5,942 bases of DNA from Gammaproteobacteria bacterium (GCA_020445245.1 JAGRHB010000130.1:1-5942), one strand, 5' to 3'. Shown: positions 1 to 5,634, numbered from the stretch's first letter. The notes: generated from the letters alone by a model not told the origin. Program-made: numbers and translations.

Positions 1-167
1 AGTCGCAGCTGTTGCATCAACATCTGTGCGGTGCGTGGCGGGTTGGCCAATGGCAGCGCGTCTATCCAGGCACGCAGCTCGCGCGGCGCGAGCAGCACCG
101 CCGGGTGCCGTGCGACGGCTGCCGGCGGGATCCGGAACAGGCCAGGATCGGGCAGGCTTGAAGGCAT
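1..167 (-). CDS. N-terminus of a possible atypical PilZ-type (c-di-GMP receptor) protein, partial
   Basis: An open frame reads leftward from ATG at 167 to the window edge without a stop, giving about 55 residues that begin MPSSLPDPGLFRIPP. An in-frame ATG lies three codons upstream, at 176. GAGG sits 10 bases before the 167 start but only 1 base before the 176 start, so I prefer 167. The segment RAWIDALPLANPPRTAQMLM looks like the conserved N-terminal motif (W-I-x-A-L-P-x-A-N-P, then an amphipathic helix) that I associate with the atypical PilZ cyclic-di-GMP receptor family, a cytoplasmic signalling protein. That assignment rests on a short stretch recalled by resemblance and is tentative. 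Codons are GC-rich at third positions, as in the neighbours, which supports real coding. It is transcribed divergently from the thioredoxin/efflux operon. The rest of the gene lies outside the window. Confidence 0.5.
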   Translation of the reverse strand, partial: MPSSLPDPGLFRIPPAAVARHPAVLLAPRELRAWIDALPLANPPRTAQMLMQQLR

Positions 168-280
168 GTCTACCATGCCTCAAACTCGCTGCGCTGGTTG
201 GATGGGAAATAACACATGTTTCGCACTTTCGCTGCTGACCGTGGTCTACAAAGGTCGGTGGGCCGCAGATCCGGCGGCAG

Positions 281-310
281 ACGTTTGTGATTATTTTTGT
301 GCAATATTAC
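281..310 (+). promoter_or_regulatory. AT-rich island with possible operon promoter
   Basis: Upstream of the five-gene operon the GC-rich sequence gives way to an AT-rich island. It contains two TTTGTG copies 12 bases apart (284-289 and 296-301), a related TTTGTC at 315-320, and a -10-like TATTAC at 305-310. No good TTGACA-like -35 lies at 16-18 bases; the nearest candidate, TTGTGA at 285-290, is only 14 bases upstream. The element is therefore a plausible regulator-dependent promoter rather than a strong housekeeping one. The rest of the divergent spacer (168-280 and 321-348) shows no further clear signal. Confidence 0.3.
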
Positions 311-348
311 GGAATTTGTCGGCAGTGTGGCGCGTCTCTTGATCGCGC

Positions 349-358
349 GGAAGGAAGG
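349..358 (+). promoter_or_regulatory. Shine-Dalgarno deciding the tlpA-like start
   Basis: The purine run GGAAGGAAGG ends 10 bases before ATG at 369 and 7 bases before an in-frame TTG at 366. It supports a start at 369 (or 366) rather than the longer in-frame extension from TTG at 297. It also places the hydrophobic signal sequence at the N-terminus. Confidence 0.6.
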
Positions 359-368
359 GTGCAGCTTG

Positions 369-890
369 ATGGTACGAGGAAATACGGTGTTTTCCCTGAT
401 CGCCGCGGTGTTCATGGTGGTGGCGATGGCCGGCCCGATGGCCGGCCCGGCAGCGGCGTCGGGAGGCGATTTCAGCCTGCCGGGCCTGGATGGACAGACC
501 TATAGCCTGTCGGACTACCGCGGCAAATGGGTCCTGGTCAATTATTGGGCGACCTGGTGCCCGCCGTGTCTCGAGGAGTTGCCCGAGCTGGAGGTGTTCC
601 ATGATGCCGCCAAGGGCAAGGCGGTCGTGCTCGGTGTCAACATGGAGTCGATCGACACGGAAAGGCTGCGCGTCTTCGTGGAGCAGCAGTTTCTGTCGTA
701 CCCGATCCTGCTGGCAGGCGAGCAGCCGCGCCGTGCCCAACTGCTCGGTCCGGTGGACGGGCTGCCGACGTCTTATCTGGTGGCCCCCACCGGCGAAGTC
801 GTCGCGCGACAGGTCGGCCAGATTACTGCCGACGCGATTCATTCGTTCATAGACAGGTATGAGAACAATCCAGTTGGAGGAGTGAAATAA
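369..890 (+). CDS. TlpA/ResA-like periplasmic thioredoxin
   Basis: This is a 173-residue secreted thiol-disulfide oxidoreductase, probably acting as a reductant in the periplasm. Residues 1-30 form a signal sequence (basic VRGN start, hydrophobic core 7-22, Ala-rich cleavage area near AAAS) that could alternatively stay as a membrane anchor. The AhpC/TSA-Redoxin-type fold follows: a DFSLPGLDGQTYSLSDYRGK segment (34-53), the active site W63-C64-P-P-C67, and a cis-proline in GLPTS (P133) followed by a beta strand and the APTGEV turn. All catalytic landmarks are intact and the length is normal for the family. It opens a five-gene operon, and its TAA shares one base with the next ATG (TAATG). Known members reduce cytochrome c maturation apoproteins, Cu-site proteins or sulfur-oxidation enzymes, fed by CcdA/DsbD. 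No such partner lies in the window, so the substrate is unknown. A longer start at TTG 297 is possible but unlikely. Confidence 0.88.
   Translation: MVRGNTVFSLIAAVFMVVAMAGPMAGPAAASGGDFSLPGLDGQTYSLSDYRGKWVLVNYWATWCPPCLEELPELEVFHDAAKGKAVVLGVNMESIDTERLRVFVEQQFLSYPILLAGEQPRRAQLLGPVDGLPTSYLVAPTGEVVARQVGQITADAIHSFIDRYENNPVGGVK
876..880 (+). promoter_or_regulatory. Shine-Dalgarno of the second thioredoxin gene
   Basis: GGAGG lies inside the last codons of the TlpA-like gene, 9 bases before the overlapping ATG at 890. This strong site, together with the TAATG overlap, supports coupled translation of the two thioredoxins. Confidence 0.7.
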
Positions 891-1414
891 TGCTGCGCCT
901 GCTTTTTTCCCTGGCCCTGATCGCGACGACGGCGGCCACAGCGGCGGACAAGCCGCTCGACCCCGGTCGGTACTTCTTCAATGAGACCTTCGGGAACTTC
1001 AAGGAAGAGCTGGAAACCGCGCGCGCCGAGGGTAAACGGGGCATTCTGTTGATGTTCGAAATGGACGAATGCCCATTCTGCCATCGTATGAAGACCACGA
1101 TCCTCAATCAGCCCGAGGTGCAGGCGTATTTCCGGGAGCATTTCCTGATCTTTCCGGTCGATATCGAGGGAGACGTGGAGATCACCGATTTCAACGGTGC
1201 AACGACGACCATGAAAGACTTCGCATTCAAGCAGTACCGGGTGCGCGCGACCCCGGTCTTCGCGTTTTTCGATCTCGAAGGCAACTACATCAAGCCGGCG
1301 CGCTTCACCGGTGCGACGCGTGACAAGGATGAATTCATGCTGCTCGGCAAATACGTGGTTGAGGGTGCCTACAAGGAGCAACCCTTCACCCGTTACAAAC
1401 GCGCCGAACGTTAA
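890..1414 (+). CDS. Secreted thioredoxin-fold protein with CPFC active site (SoxW-like class)
   Basis: This is a 174-residue periplasmic thioredoxin-fold protein. Residues 1-19 are a clear signal peptide (MLRLLFSLALIATTAATAA) with likely cleavage after AxA. The fold has a helix with EELETARAEGKR, the strand GILLMFEMDE, then C61-P-F-C64-H-R-M. This site resembles that of the thioredoxin_2/SoxW-type and DUF255-like families more than classical CGPC. The cis-proline is in RATPVF (P122), followed by FFDLEGNYI. An insert of about 20 residues (90-113, acidic then FNGATTTMKD) separates the second helix region from the cis-Pro strand. Related proteins act as periplasmic reductants, some in sulfur-oxidation operons, but no sox gene is visible here, so I give no symbol. 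It overlaps the upstream TlpA-like gene and the downstream TolC-like gene by one base each. It has nearly the same length as its neighbour but a different active site, so the two are probably not a recent duplication. Confidence 0.82.
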   Translation: MLRLLFSLALIATTAATAADKPLDPGRYFFNETFGNFKEELETARAEGKRGILLMFEMDECPFCHRMKTTILNQPEVQAYFREHFLIFPVDIEGDVEITDFNGATTTMKDFAFKQYRVRATPVFAFFDLEGNYIKPARFTGATRDKDEFMLLGKYVVEGAYKEQPFTRYKRAER

Positions 1415-2709
1415 TGGGGCGAGCTATGCGCTGGACGGTGATCGCGCTGGGCCTGTTGGCGCCGGTGCTGACGGCGGCCGAGGAGCTTCAGCCCCTGCCT
1501 GAACCCCTTTCGCTGGCGGACGCGTTGGCGTTCACGCGCAGCGATGTGCCGCTGATCGAGCTGGCACAGGCGGGACGTGAAGAGAACGCGGCGGCATTGG
1601 CCGAGGCACAGTCGCTGACGGGCTTGCGCATGGGTGTGGTCGGCCGCCTGCGGGCGATCGACCCGGCACGCTATTCGCTGAACCGCGACCGCAACGACAG
1701 CAACGCGCAACTGGCCGTCAGCAAGCGCCTGTACGATTTCGGTTACAGCGATGCGCGCGAAGAGGCGGCGCGGCTGGCGGGTGAGGGTGGCGAGTGGCGC
1801 TATCTGGATGCGCGCCAGGAGGCGCACCTGGAGGTCATGCAGCGTTTTTTCGATGTGCTGTTGGCCGACCTGCAGTACGCACGCGACAACGAGGCGATGG
1901 CGGGGGCGTTCATTGCGGCGGACCGCGCCCGTGACCGGCACGAACTCAAACGGCTGTCCGACGTCGATCTCGCTCAGCTCGAGTCGGAATACCAGGAGGC
2001 GCTGCGCCTGCGCATGCAGAGTCAGACCCAGCAGCGCGCAGCGCGCTCGCGACTGGCGATCGCGATGGGGCGCCCCGACGACCTGGCGGCCAACCTGATC
2101 CGCCCGGCGTCGCCGGATATCTCGGCACCGGTGCCGGACTACGAGGCCGTGCTGGCGGAGATCAGGGAGAGCAATCCCGAGATCAGGGCATTGCGCGCCG
2201 AGGTGGAGTCGGCACGCGCCAGGGTCGATGCGGCACGCAACAATCATGGCCCGGTCCTCAGCGGCGAGCTGGATGCGTCCTATTACAACCGTGAGACCAA
2301 CACCACACACCCGTTCGGCGCATCGCTGGTCCTCGAGGTCCCGCTGCTGACGGGAGGCGCCAAGGATGCGGCGCTCGCGGATGCACGCGCCAAATGGCGT
2401 GCCAGTCAGGCGCGGCTGGCGGCAACGGAAAACGCGCTGTCGCAGGAGGTGCTCGACCTGGTGCTGCGCCTCGGCAATCTGCGCCTGGCGCTCGAGGGAC
2501 TGAAGGTGCGGGGTGACTACCGGGAGCTGTATCTGGACCGCAGCCGCGCGCTCTACGAGCTGGAAGTGAAGACCGACCTGGGTGATGCCATGACGGAGAT
2601 ATCGGCGGTAAGACTCGATACGGCACAGGCGGAGTTGGACTGGATGATGACGCAGGCGCGCCTCAAGGCATTGGCCGGCCGTCTGCTGCCCGAGGAGGCA
2701 ACGAAATGA
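1414..2709 (+). CDS. TolC-family outer-membrane efflux factor
   Basis: This 431-residue outer-membrane channel subunit is expected to form a trimeric beta-barrel plus periplasmic alpha-tunnel that works with an adaptor and an inner-membrane transporter. A signal peptide covers about residues 5-22 (RWTVIALGLLAPVLTAA). Two OEP repeats are visible, about 33-227 and 241-423. In each, long Ala/Arg/Glu-rich coiled helices flank a beta segment: 72-113, ending in KRLYDFGYSDAREEA, and 281-319, ending in VPLLTGGAKDAA. These Gly-turns followed by Ala-rich helix are typical of the family. The protein is slightly shorter than E. coli TolC (493). The start at ATG 1414 overlaps the previous TAA by one base. 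ATG 1426 (MRWTVIA) is an alternative with a GGGGCGAG element just upstream and would give a tighter signal peptide. The gene ends ATGA-overlapped with the adaptor gene. The opposite strand is also open for 433 codons, but that is a codon-bias shadow. Confidence 0.9.
   Translation: MGRAMRWTVIALGLLAPVLTAAEELQPLPEPLSLADALAFTRSDVPLIELAQAGREENAAALAEAQSLTGLRMGVVGRLRAIDPARYSLNRDRNDSNAQLAVSKRLYDFGYSDAREEAARLAGEGGEWRYLDARQEAHLEVMQRFFDVLLADLQYARDNEAMAGAFIAADRARDRHELKRLSDVDLAQLESEYQEALRLRMQSQTQQRAARSRLAIAMGRPDDLAANLIRPASPDISAPVPDYEAVLAEIRESNPEIRALRAEVESARARVDAARNNHGPVLSGELDASYYNRETNTTHPFGASLVLEVPLLTGGAKDAALADARAKWRASQARLAATENALSQEVLDLVLRLGNLRLALEGLKVRGDYRELYLDRSRALYELEVKTDLGDAMTEISAVRLDTAQAELDWMMTQARLKALAGRLLPEEATK
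2694..2698 (+). promoter_or_regulatory. Shine-Dalgarno of the adaptor gene
   Basis: GGAGG lies 7 bases before the adaptor ATG at 2706, within the final codons of the outer-membrane factor gene. With the ATGA overlap it fixes the start and argues for coupled, roughly stoichiometric production of channel and adaptor. Confidence 0.75.
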
Positions 2710-3482
2710 CAAGAATACCGTTTGCGTGTGCCGCGGGTCTGCTCGCGTTGGGTCTGAGCTCAGGGGTGCTGGGCGCGGACGTTCAGGCCGTGGTCGGCTG
2801 GTCGCAGAAGGTCGAGCTGGGTACCCTGGTCTCGGGTGTGGTCAGCCAGGTGGAGGTACAACCCGGCCAGCTGGTGAAAAAGGGCGACAATCTGATCACC
2901 CTGGACAACCGGGGCTTCAACGGCCTGGTCAGCCGGCGCCAGGCCGAGTTTGCGCACGCCCAGGCCGCGCTGCAGGAAGCGCAGCGCGAGGACGAGCGCG
3001 CGGCCGAGCTGTACGATCGTACACTGCTGTCCGACTACGAACGCAACCAGGCGCTGATCGCCCTGCATGCTGCGCGCGCACACCTGGAGCGGGCCAGGTC
3101 CGAACTGGTGACCGCGCGGCTCGATCTCGAGCACAGTGCGGTGCGTGCGCCTTTCGACGGCGTGGTGCTCGCGGTGAATGCGGCGCCGGGCCAGAGCGTG
3201 GTCAGCGAGATGCAGAGCCAGCCGCTGGTCACGTTGGCCGCCAACCGGGTCTATCGGGCTCGCGCGCAGATCGATCTGGCGCAGGCAGGGCAGCTGGCGC
3301 CGGGCCAGCGTCTGCAGGCAAGCGCACGCGGACAGGCGATCGAGGGCTCGGTCGCGTATGTGGGTTTCGAGCCGGTTGCGCAGTCGGCACAGGGGCCACA
3401 GTACGAACTGGTCGCGGAGTTTGCCGTGACCGACCAGCAGCCGCTGCGGGTCGGTGAGACGGTTATCCTGCATCTGGAGTAA
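2706..3482 (+). CDS. Short periplasmic adaptor (HlyD/RND membrane-fusion family)
   Basis: This 258-residue periplasmic adaptor would bridge an inner-membrane transporter and the TolC-like channel encoded just upstream. A signal peptide spans 1-23 (hydrophobic 7-20, cleavage near VLGA-D). There is no lipobox at the cleavage site and no second membrane segment, so the mature protein looks soluble. The first biotinyl/lipoyl half-motif is at 36-69 (VELGTLVSGVVSQVEVQPGQ onward). A short alpha-hairpin coiled coil spans about 72-140, and the second lipoyl half at 141-166 contains the family signature AVRAPFDGVV. A beta-barrel domain spans about 175-222 (VTLAANRVYRARAQID, then LAPGQRLQASARG), followed by a short C-terminal strand region. 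The protein is shorter than typical RND adaptors (around 350-400 residues): the hairpin is short and the membrane-proximal domain is reduced or absent. No transporter gene accompanies it in this operon. Confidence 0.88.
   Translation: MTRIPFACAAGLLALGLSSGVLGADVQAVVGWSQKVELGTLVSGVVSQVEVQPGQLVKKGDNLITLDNRGFNGLVSRRQAEFAHAQAALQEAQREDERAAELYDRTLLSDYERNQALIALHAARAHLERARSELVTARLDLEHSAVRAPFDGVVLAVNAAPGQSVVSEMQSQPLVTLAANRVYRARAQIDLAQAGQLAPGQRLQASARGQAIEGSVAYVGFEPVAQSAQGPQYELVAEFAVTDQQPLRVGETVILHLE
3476..3479 (+). promoter_or_regulatory. Shine-Dalgarno for the GTG-started acylphosphatase
   Basis: GGAG sits in the last codon pair of the adaptor gene, directly before its TAA, and 6 bases before GTG at 3486. 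It supports the GTG start, since no ATG in this frame lies close enough to preserve the N-terminal acylphosphatase motif. Confidence 0.6.
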
Positions 3483-3485
3483 TCG

Positions 3486-3752
3486 GTGGCCTGCCGGCGC
3501 TTCGTGGTCAGCGGGCGGGTGCAGGGCGTCTGGTATCGTGCCTCTACCCGGCGCTTTGCTGAATCGCTCGGCCTGAGTGGTCATGCACTGAATCTGCCGG
3601 ATGGACGGGTCGAGGTCTTGGCTTGCGGTGGGGATGGCGAACTGGATCAGCTGACCGCCTGGCTGTGGCACGGCCCGGAGCTTGCGGTGGTTGACGATGT
3701 AAGCTGCGAAGACCTGCCGGAACAGGCGATCACAGGGTTTCACACGGGGTGA
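3486..3752 (+). CDS. Acylphosphatase
   Basis: This 88-residue cytoplasmic enzyme should hydrolyse the carboxyl-phosphate bond of acyl phosphates such as acetyl phosphate or 1,3-bisphosphoglycerate (EC 3.6.1.7). The family motif is intact: VVSGRVQGVWYR (7-18) forms the phosphate-binding loop with catalytic Arg18, and GHALNLPDGRVEV (32-44) carries catalytic Asn36. The Arg-Asn spacing of 18 residues equals that of well-studied acylphosphatases. A C-terminal D-V-S...ITGF strand completes the single ferredoxin-like domain, and the length is normal. It starts with GTG three bases after the adaptor stop and is the last gene of the operon. Related domains also occur at the N-terminus of HypF, but this frame ends after a single domain. 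It has no signal peptide, so it acts in a different compartment from the other four operon products, and its link to them is unclear. The gene is often named acyP or yccX. Confidence 0.93.
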   Translation: MACRRFVVSGRVQGVWYRASTRRFAESLGLSGHALNLPDGRVEVLACGGDGELDQLTAWLWHGPELAVVDDVSCEDLPEQAITGFHTG

Positions 3753-3811
3753 GGCTGCCCCGTCCGCGCCCGGCCGTCCGTGAAGGCGCCTGGCGCCCGA
3801 GGCACAGCCAT
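3753..3811. other. Convergent intergenic junction, no strong terminator
   Basis: This 59-base gap lies between two gene ends that face each other. It holds a small GC-rich hairpin, GGCG-CCTGG-CGCC (3785-3797), and a 5-bp long-range pair, GGCTG (3753-3757) with CAGCC (3805-3809). Neither is followed by a T-run on either strand, so a classical intrinsic terminator is not evident. Factor-dependent termination is possible. Confidence 0.4.
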
Positions 3812-3826
3812 TTACCGGCCCGGTAA
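3812..3826. repeat. Perfect 6-bp inverted repeat containing a stop codon
   Basis: TTACCG-GCC-CGGTAA is a perfect hairpin with a 3-base loop. Its left arm contains the stop codon (TAA on the minus strand, 3812-3814) of the Pro/Tyr-rich protein gene. It may contribute to transcript-end stability or weak termination in the convergent junction; with so short a stem it could also be chance. Confidence 0.4.
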
Positions 3827-4723
3827 CAGCTCCGGCGGCCGAAAGATCAACGCCTCGCCTGACACCGGCGTTCCTCTGCTCTGTATTGCCGCGGGGTCCA
3901 TTTCGCCCGCTGAATCGGGTGAGACGGCCCTGAAAGTTGCGCCATCGGCTGCATCCAGCGGGTATTGCGGCTGCAGGTCGTTCGGGACATGGCCGTTGGC
4001 GGGCGACGGCCCCAGCGCCTGCGGTGGCGGAGTGCCGGGGCCCGCGAGCGGGTCATCCCTGAAACCGGTCGCGGGCCGCGGATCACCTTGTACATAGCCG
4101 TTTGGATAACCGGGATAGCGGGCTGCCGGGACCGTTGGCTGGCCTTGGTACATGCCCGGGTTGGGGTACGGTTCGTAGGCAGGGTGGGCCGGGGCATATC
4201 GCGGGTAACCGTAGTTGGCCGGAGCCGCCGGCCCGTAGCGTGGAAGGTCCCGGGGCGGTGCTGCCGCATCCCGGCGCCCAAAATCCAATGCGAACCCCTG
4301 CGTATCCACGTCCGCCTCCGCAGCCTGCGGCGGCGCGATCGGCGCTGTATTGGTCAGCGGTTGCAGCAGATCGGGCCCCTTGGTCTGACTGGTGGTCTTG
4401 GCGCTGCCGAAAAGATTGGCTGCATCGTATTCGCCTGGCTGGTGGCTGGGGGCGAGTTGAGGTATCGGCAGGCGCATTGACGAGGTGCCGGTTTGCGGCG
4501 ACTTGTGCCGTTCGCCGGTATCCGCTGTAGACGGTTGCGGCGTGGCCGGGAGCGTCACTGGTTCGCTGCGGTAGGCGCCCGGTGGCGGTGGGTAGTCGGT
4601 CGCCGCGACACAGCTGGTTGCTGCCAACAGCGTGGCGACAAATGCTGCCTGCTGCCATGGCCAGAGTACGTCTTTCACGTGCGGTTGTGCCAAATCCACG
4701 GCCCTCGTCATGCTCTTGTTCAT
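3812..4723 (-). CDS. Secreted Pro/Tyr/Gly-rich low-complexity protein, unknown function
   Basis: I do not recognise a family. The frame is 303 residues from ATG at 4723. A hydrophobic segment at 24-41 (QQAAFVATLLAATSCVAA) looks like a signal sequence with cleavage near CVA-A. The only cysteine (C38) is not in a good lipobox, because the -3 position is Ala. The mature part is disordered-looking, rich in Pro, Ala, Tyr and Gly. Residues 161-215 contain ten tyrosines in recurring PRYGP, PRYAP, EPYPNPG and ARYPGYPNGY units. The N-terminal region (42-150) is Pro/Thr/Ser-rich with a few conserved-looking segments, such as ANLFGSAKT and GFALDFGRRD. The start is uncertain: no Shine-Dalgarno precedes 4723, whereas GAGGG lies about 8 bases before an in-frame TTG at 4693, which would still keep the whole signal sequence. 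It lies 57 bases downstream of cpdA on the same strand. An exported surface, matrix or envelope-associated role is inference only. Confidence 0.6.
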   Translation of the reverse strand: MNKSMTRAVDLAQPHVKDVLWPWQQAAFVATLLAATSCVAATDYPPPPGAYRSEPVTLPATPQPSTADTGERHKSPQTGTSSMRLPIPQLAPSHQPGEYDAANLFGSAKTTSQTKGPDLLQPLTNTAPIAPPQAAEADVDTQGFALDFGRRDAAAPPRDLPRYGPAAPANYGYPRYAPAHPAYEPYPNPGMYQGQPTVPAARYPGYPNGYVQGDPRPATGFRDDPLAGPGTPPPQALGPSPANGHVPNDLQPQYPLDAADGATFRAVSPDSAGEMDPAAIQSRGTPVSGEALIFRPPELLPGR

Positions 4724-4735
4724 AGGGAGGATGGT

Positions 4736-4776
4736 GCGACGCGTCCGGGCATCACGGGAATGGCAGATCGCGTCGC
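4736..4776. repeat. 8-bp inverted repeat between cpdA and the Pro/Tyr-rich gene
   Basis: GCGACGCG (4736-4743) and CGCGTCGC (4769-4776) are perfect reverse complements separated by 25 bases. They lie almost entirely in the 57-base gap after the cpdA stop. The left arm also belongs to a self-palindrome, GACGCGTC (4738-4745). The stem is GC-rich and not followed by a T-run on the minus strand. It could be a processing or stability hairpin, a weak terminator of cpdA, or an operator for the downstream gene. Confidence 0.5.
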
Positions 4777-4780
4777 GGAT

Positions 4781-5617
4781 TCAGTATCCCGCAGACGCGC
4801 GTTCCAGGCCATGCGGCATCTCGTCGATACGCACGACTTCACTGCGGATGTCCCCGTTGGGCAATAGCGCCAGCAGGCGGAAACCGGGCGGCTCCTCGTC
4901 CACCTGAAAGTGCTCGGTTCCGGGGGCGAACTGCACGCAGGTCGATGGTGAGGCCATCAGTCGGACCTTGCCGCGCCAGGCCTCGAATGTCTGGTGGACA
5001 TGACCCCAAAGGATGCCACGGACATGCGGGTAACGGTCGATGATGTCGAACAGTGGGTCAGGATTCTCGATCGCCATGGTGTCTATCCAGGCGCTGCCGA
5101 CACCGATCGGCTGGTGGTGCATGCAGATCAGTGTGTGGCGATCGCTGGAAGCGAGGGCGTCGTCCAACAGCTGCAACTGGTTGTCTGCGAGCCGCCCACC
5201 TTCCTCGCCCGGGATGACCGAATCGAGCATCACGAAGCGCCAGTTGCCCCGGTCCATCACGCCGGCCGTGGAGACACGATCGGCCTTGAGGTGTTCGCGC
5301 ATCGCCTGCGGCACGTCATGATTGCCGGGCAGGCAGAATACCGGTACCTGGAAGCTGGAGAGGATGCCGGCAATCAGCGCATAGCCCTCCGGACTGGCGT
5401 CGTGTACCAGGTCGCCGGTGGCGAGCAGCAGATCCAGGGGCCAATGATGGTCGCGAAAATGGGCGATCACGCGTTGGAACGAATCCAGCGTGTTGACACC
5501 GAGCAGGGTACCGACCGGGTTCGCGTAGAGGTGGGTATCCGTGAGCTGCAGTACCCTCAGGGTGCCGGCCGGAAATCTTGCTGTGCGCAGGTTGCTGTCC
5601 GGCGTACTTGGCGTCAT
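4781..5617 (-). CDS. cpdA: 3',5'-cyclic-AMP phosphodiesterase, class III metallophosphoesterase
   Basis: This is a cytoplasmic binuclear-metal phosphodiesterase that hydrolyses cAMP to AMP (CpdA/Icc family). From the preferred ATG at 5617 it has 278 residues, close to the 275 of E. coli CpdA. The metal-binding signature is complete and in order (numbering from this start): D27-T-H29 (LTDTHLY), GD69LVHD, GN99HD, the H167-H168-Q-P pair, and GH206VH208. The C-terminal half shows the WGHVHQTFE and PSTCVQFAPGT segments typical of this subgroup. An in-frame ATG at 5653 would add 12 residues (MSWGPPVGLNAA). I prefer 5617 because a -10-like TATAAC lies only about 8 bases before 5653, which would leave almost no leader; neither start has a good Shine-Dalgarno. 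The gene diverges from oxyR and is followed by the Pro/Tyr-rich protein gene. By degrading cAMP it would tune CRP-type regulation, though no adenylate cyclase or CRP gene is in the window. Confidence 0.9.
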   Translation of the reverse strand: MTPSTPDSNLRTARFPAGTLRVLQLTDTHLYANPVGTLLGVNTLDSFQRVIAHFRDHHWPLDLLLATGDLVHDASPEGYALIAGILSSFQVPVFCLPGNHDVPQAMREHLKADRVSTAGVMDRGNWRFVMLDSVIPGEEGGRLADNQLQLLDDALASSDRHTLICMHHQPIGVGSAWIDTMAIENPDPLFDIIDRYPHVRGILWGHVHQTFEAWRGKVRLMASPSTCVQFAPGTEHFQVDEEPPGFRLLALLPNGDIRSEVVRIDEMPHGLERASAGY

Positions 5618-5634
5618 TGCTGCGTTGAGCCCCA

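Noticed and set aside
285..301. CRP-type site (TGTGA-N6-TCACA) before the operon
   Set aside because: Only the left half TGTGA is present; the right half reads TTGTG, a direct rather than inverted repeat.
297..368. N-terminal extension of the TlpA-like protein from TTG at 297
   Set aside because: It would place 24 extra residues before the signal sequence and cover the likely promoter, while a good purine-rich ribosome site precedes 369.
1411..2712. 433-codon open frame on the minus strand opposite the TolC-like gene
   Set aside because: The translation is rich in Arg, Gln and Leu with no domain and no signal peptide. The plus frame has clear TolC-family repeats and operon overlaps. It is a shadow caused by high third-position GC.
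2760..3743. 327-codon minus-strand open frame opposite the adaptor and acylphosphatase genes
   Set aside because: It crosses the boundary of two well-supported plus-strand genes and has no recognisable domain.
3785..3797. Intrinsic terminator of the five-gene operon
   Set aside because: The stem is only 4 bp and no T-run follows on the plus strand.
3965..4480. Plus-strand open frames opposite the Pro/Tyr-rich gene (171 and 142 codons)
   Set aside because: Arg/Gly-rich with no signal peptide or motif. The minus frame has a signal-like segment, structured composition and follows cpdA in the same direction, though neither choice is certain.
4606..4615. Lipoprotein lipobox at Cys38 of the Pro/Tyr-rich protein
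   Set aside because: The residues before Cys are A-T-S; the usual Leu at -3 is absent, and a signal peptidase I site follows directly.
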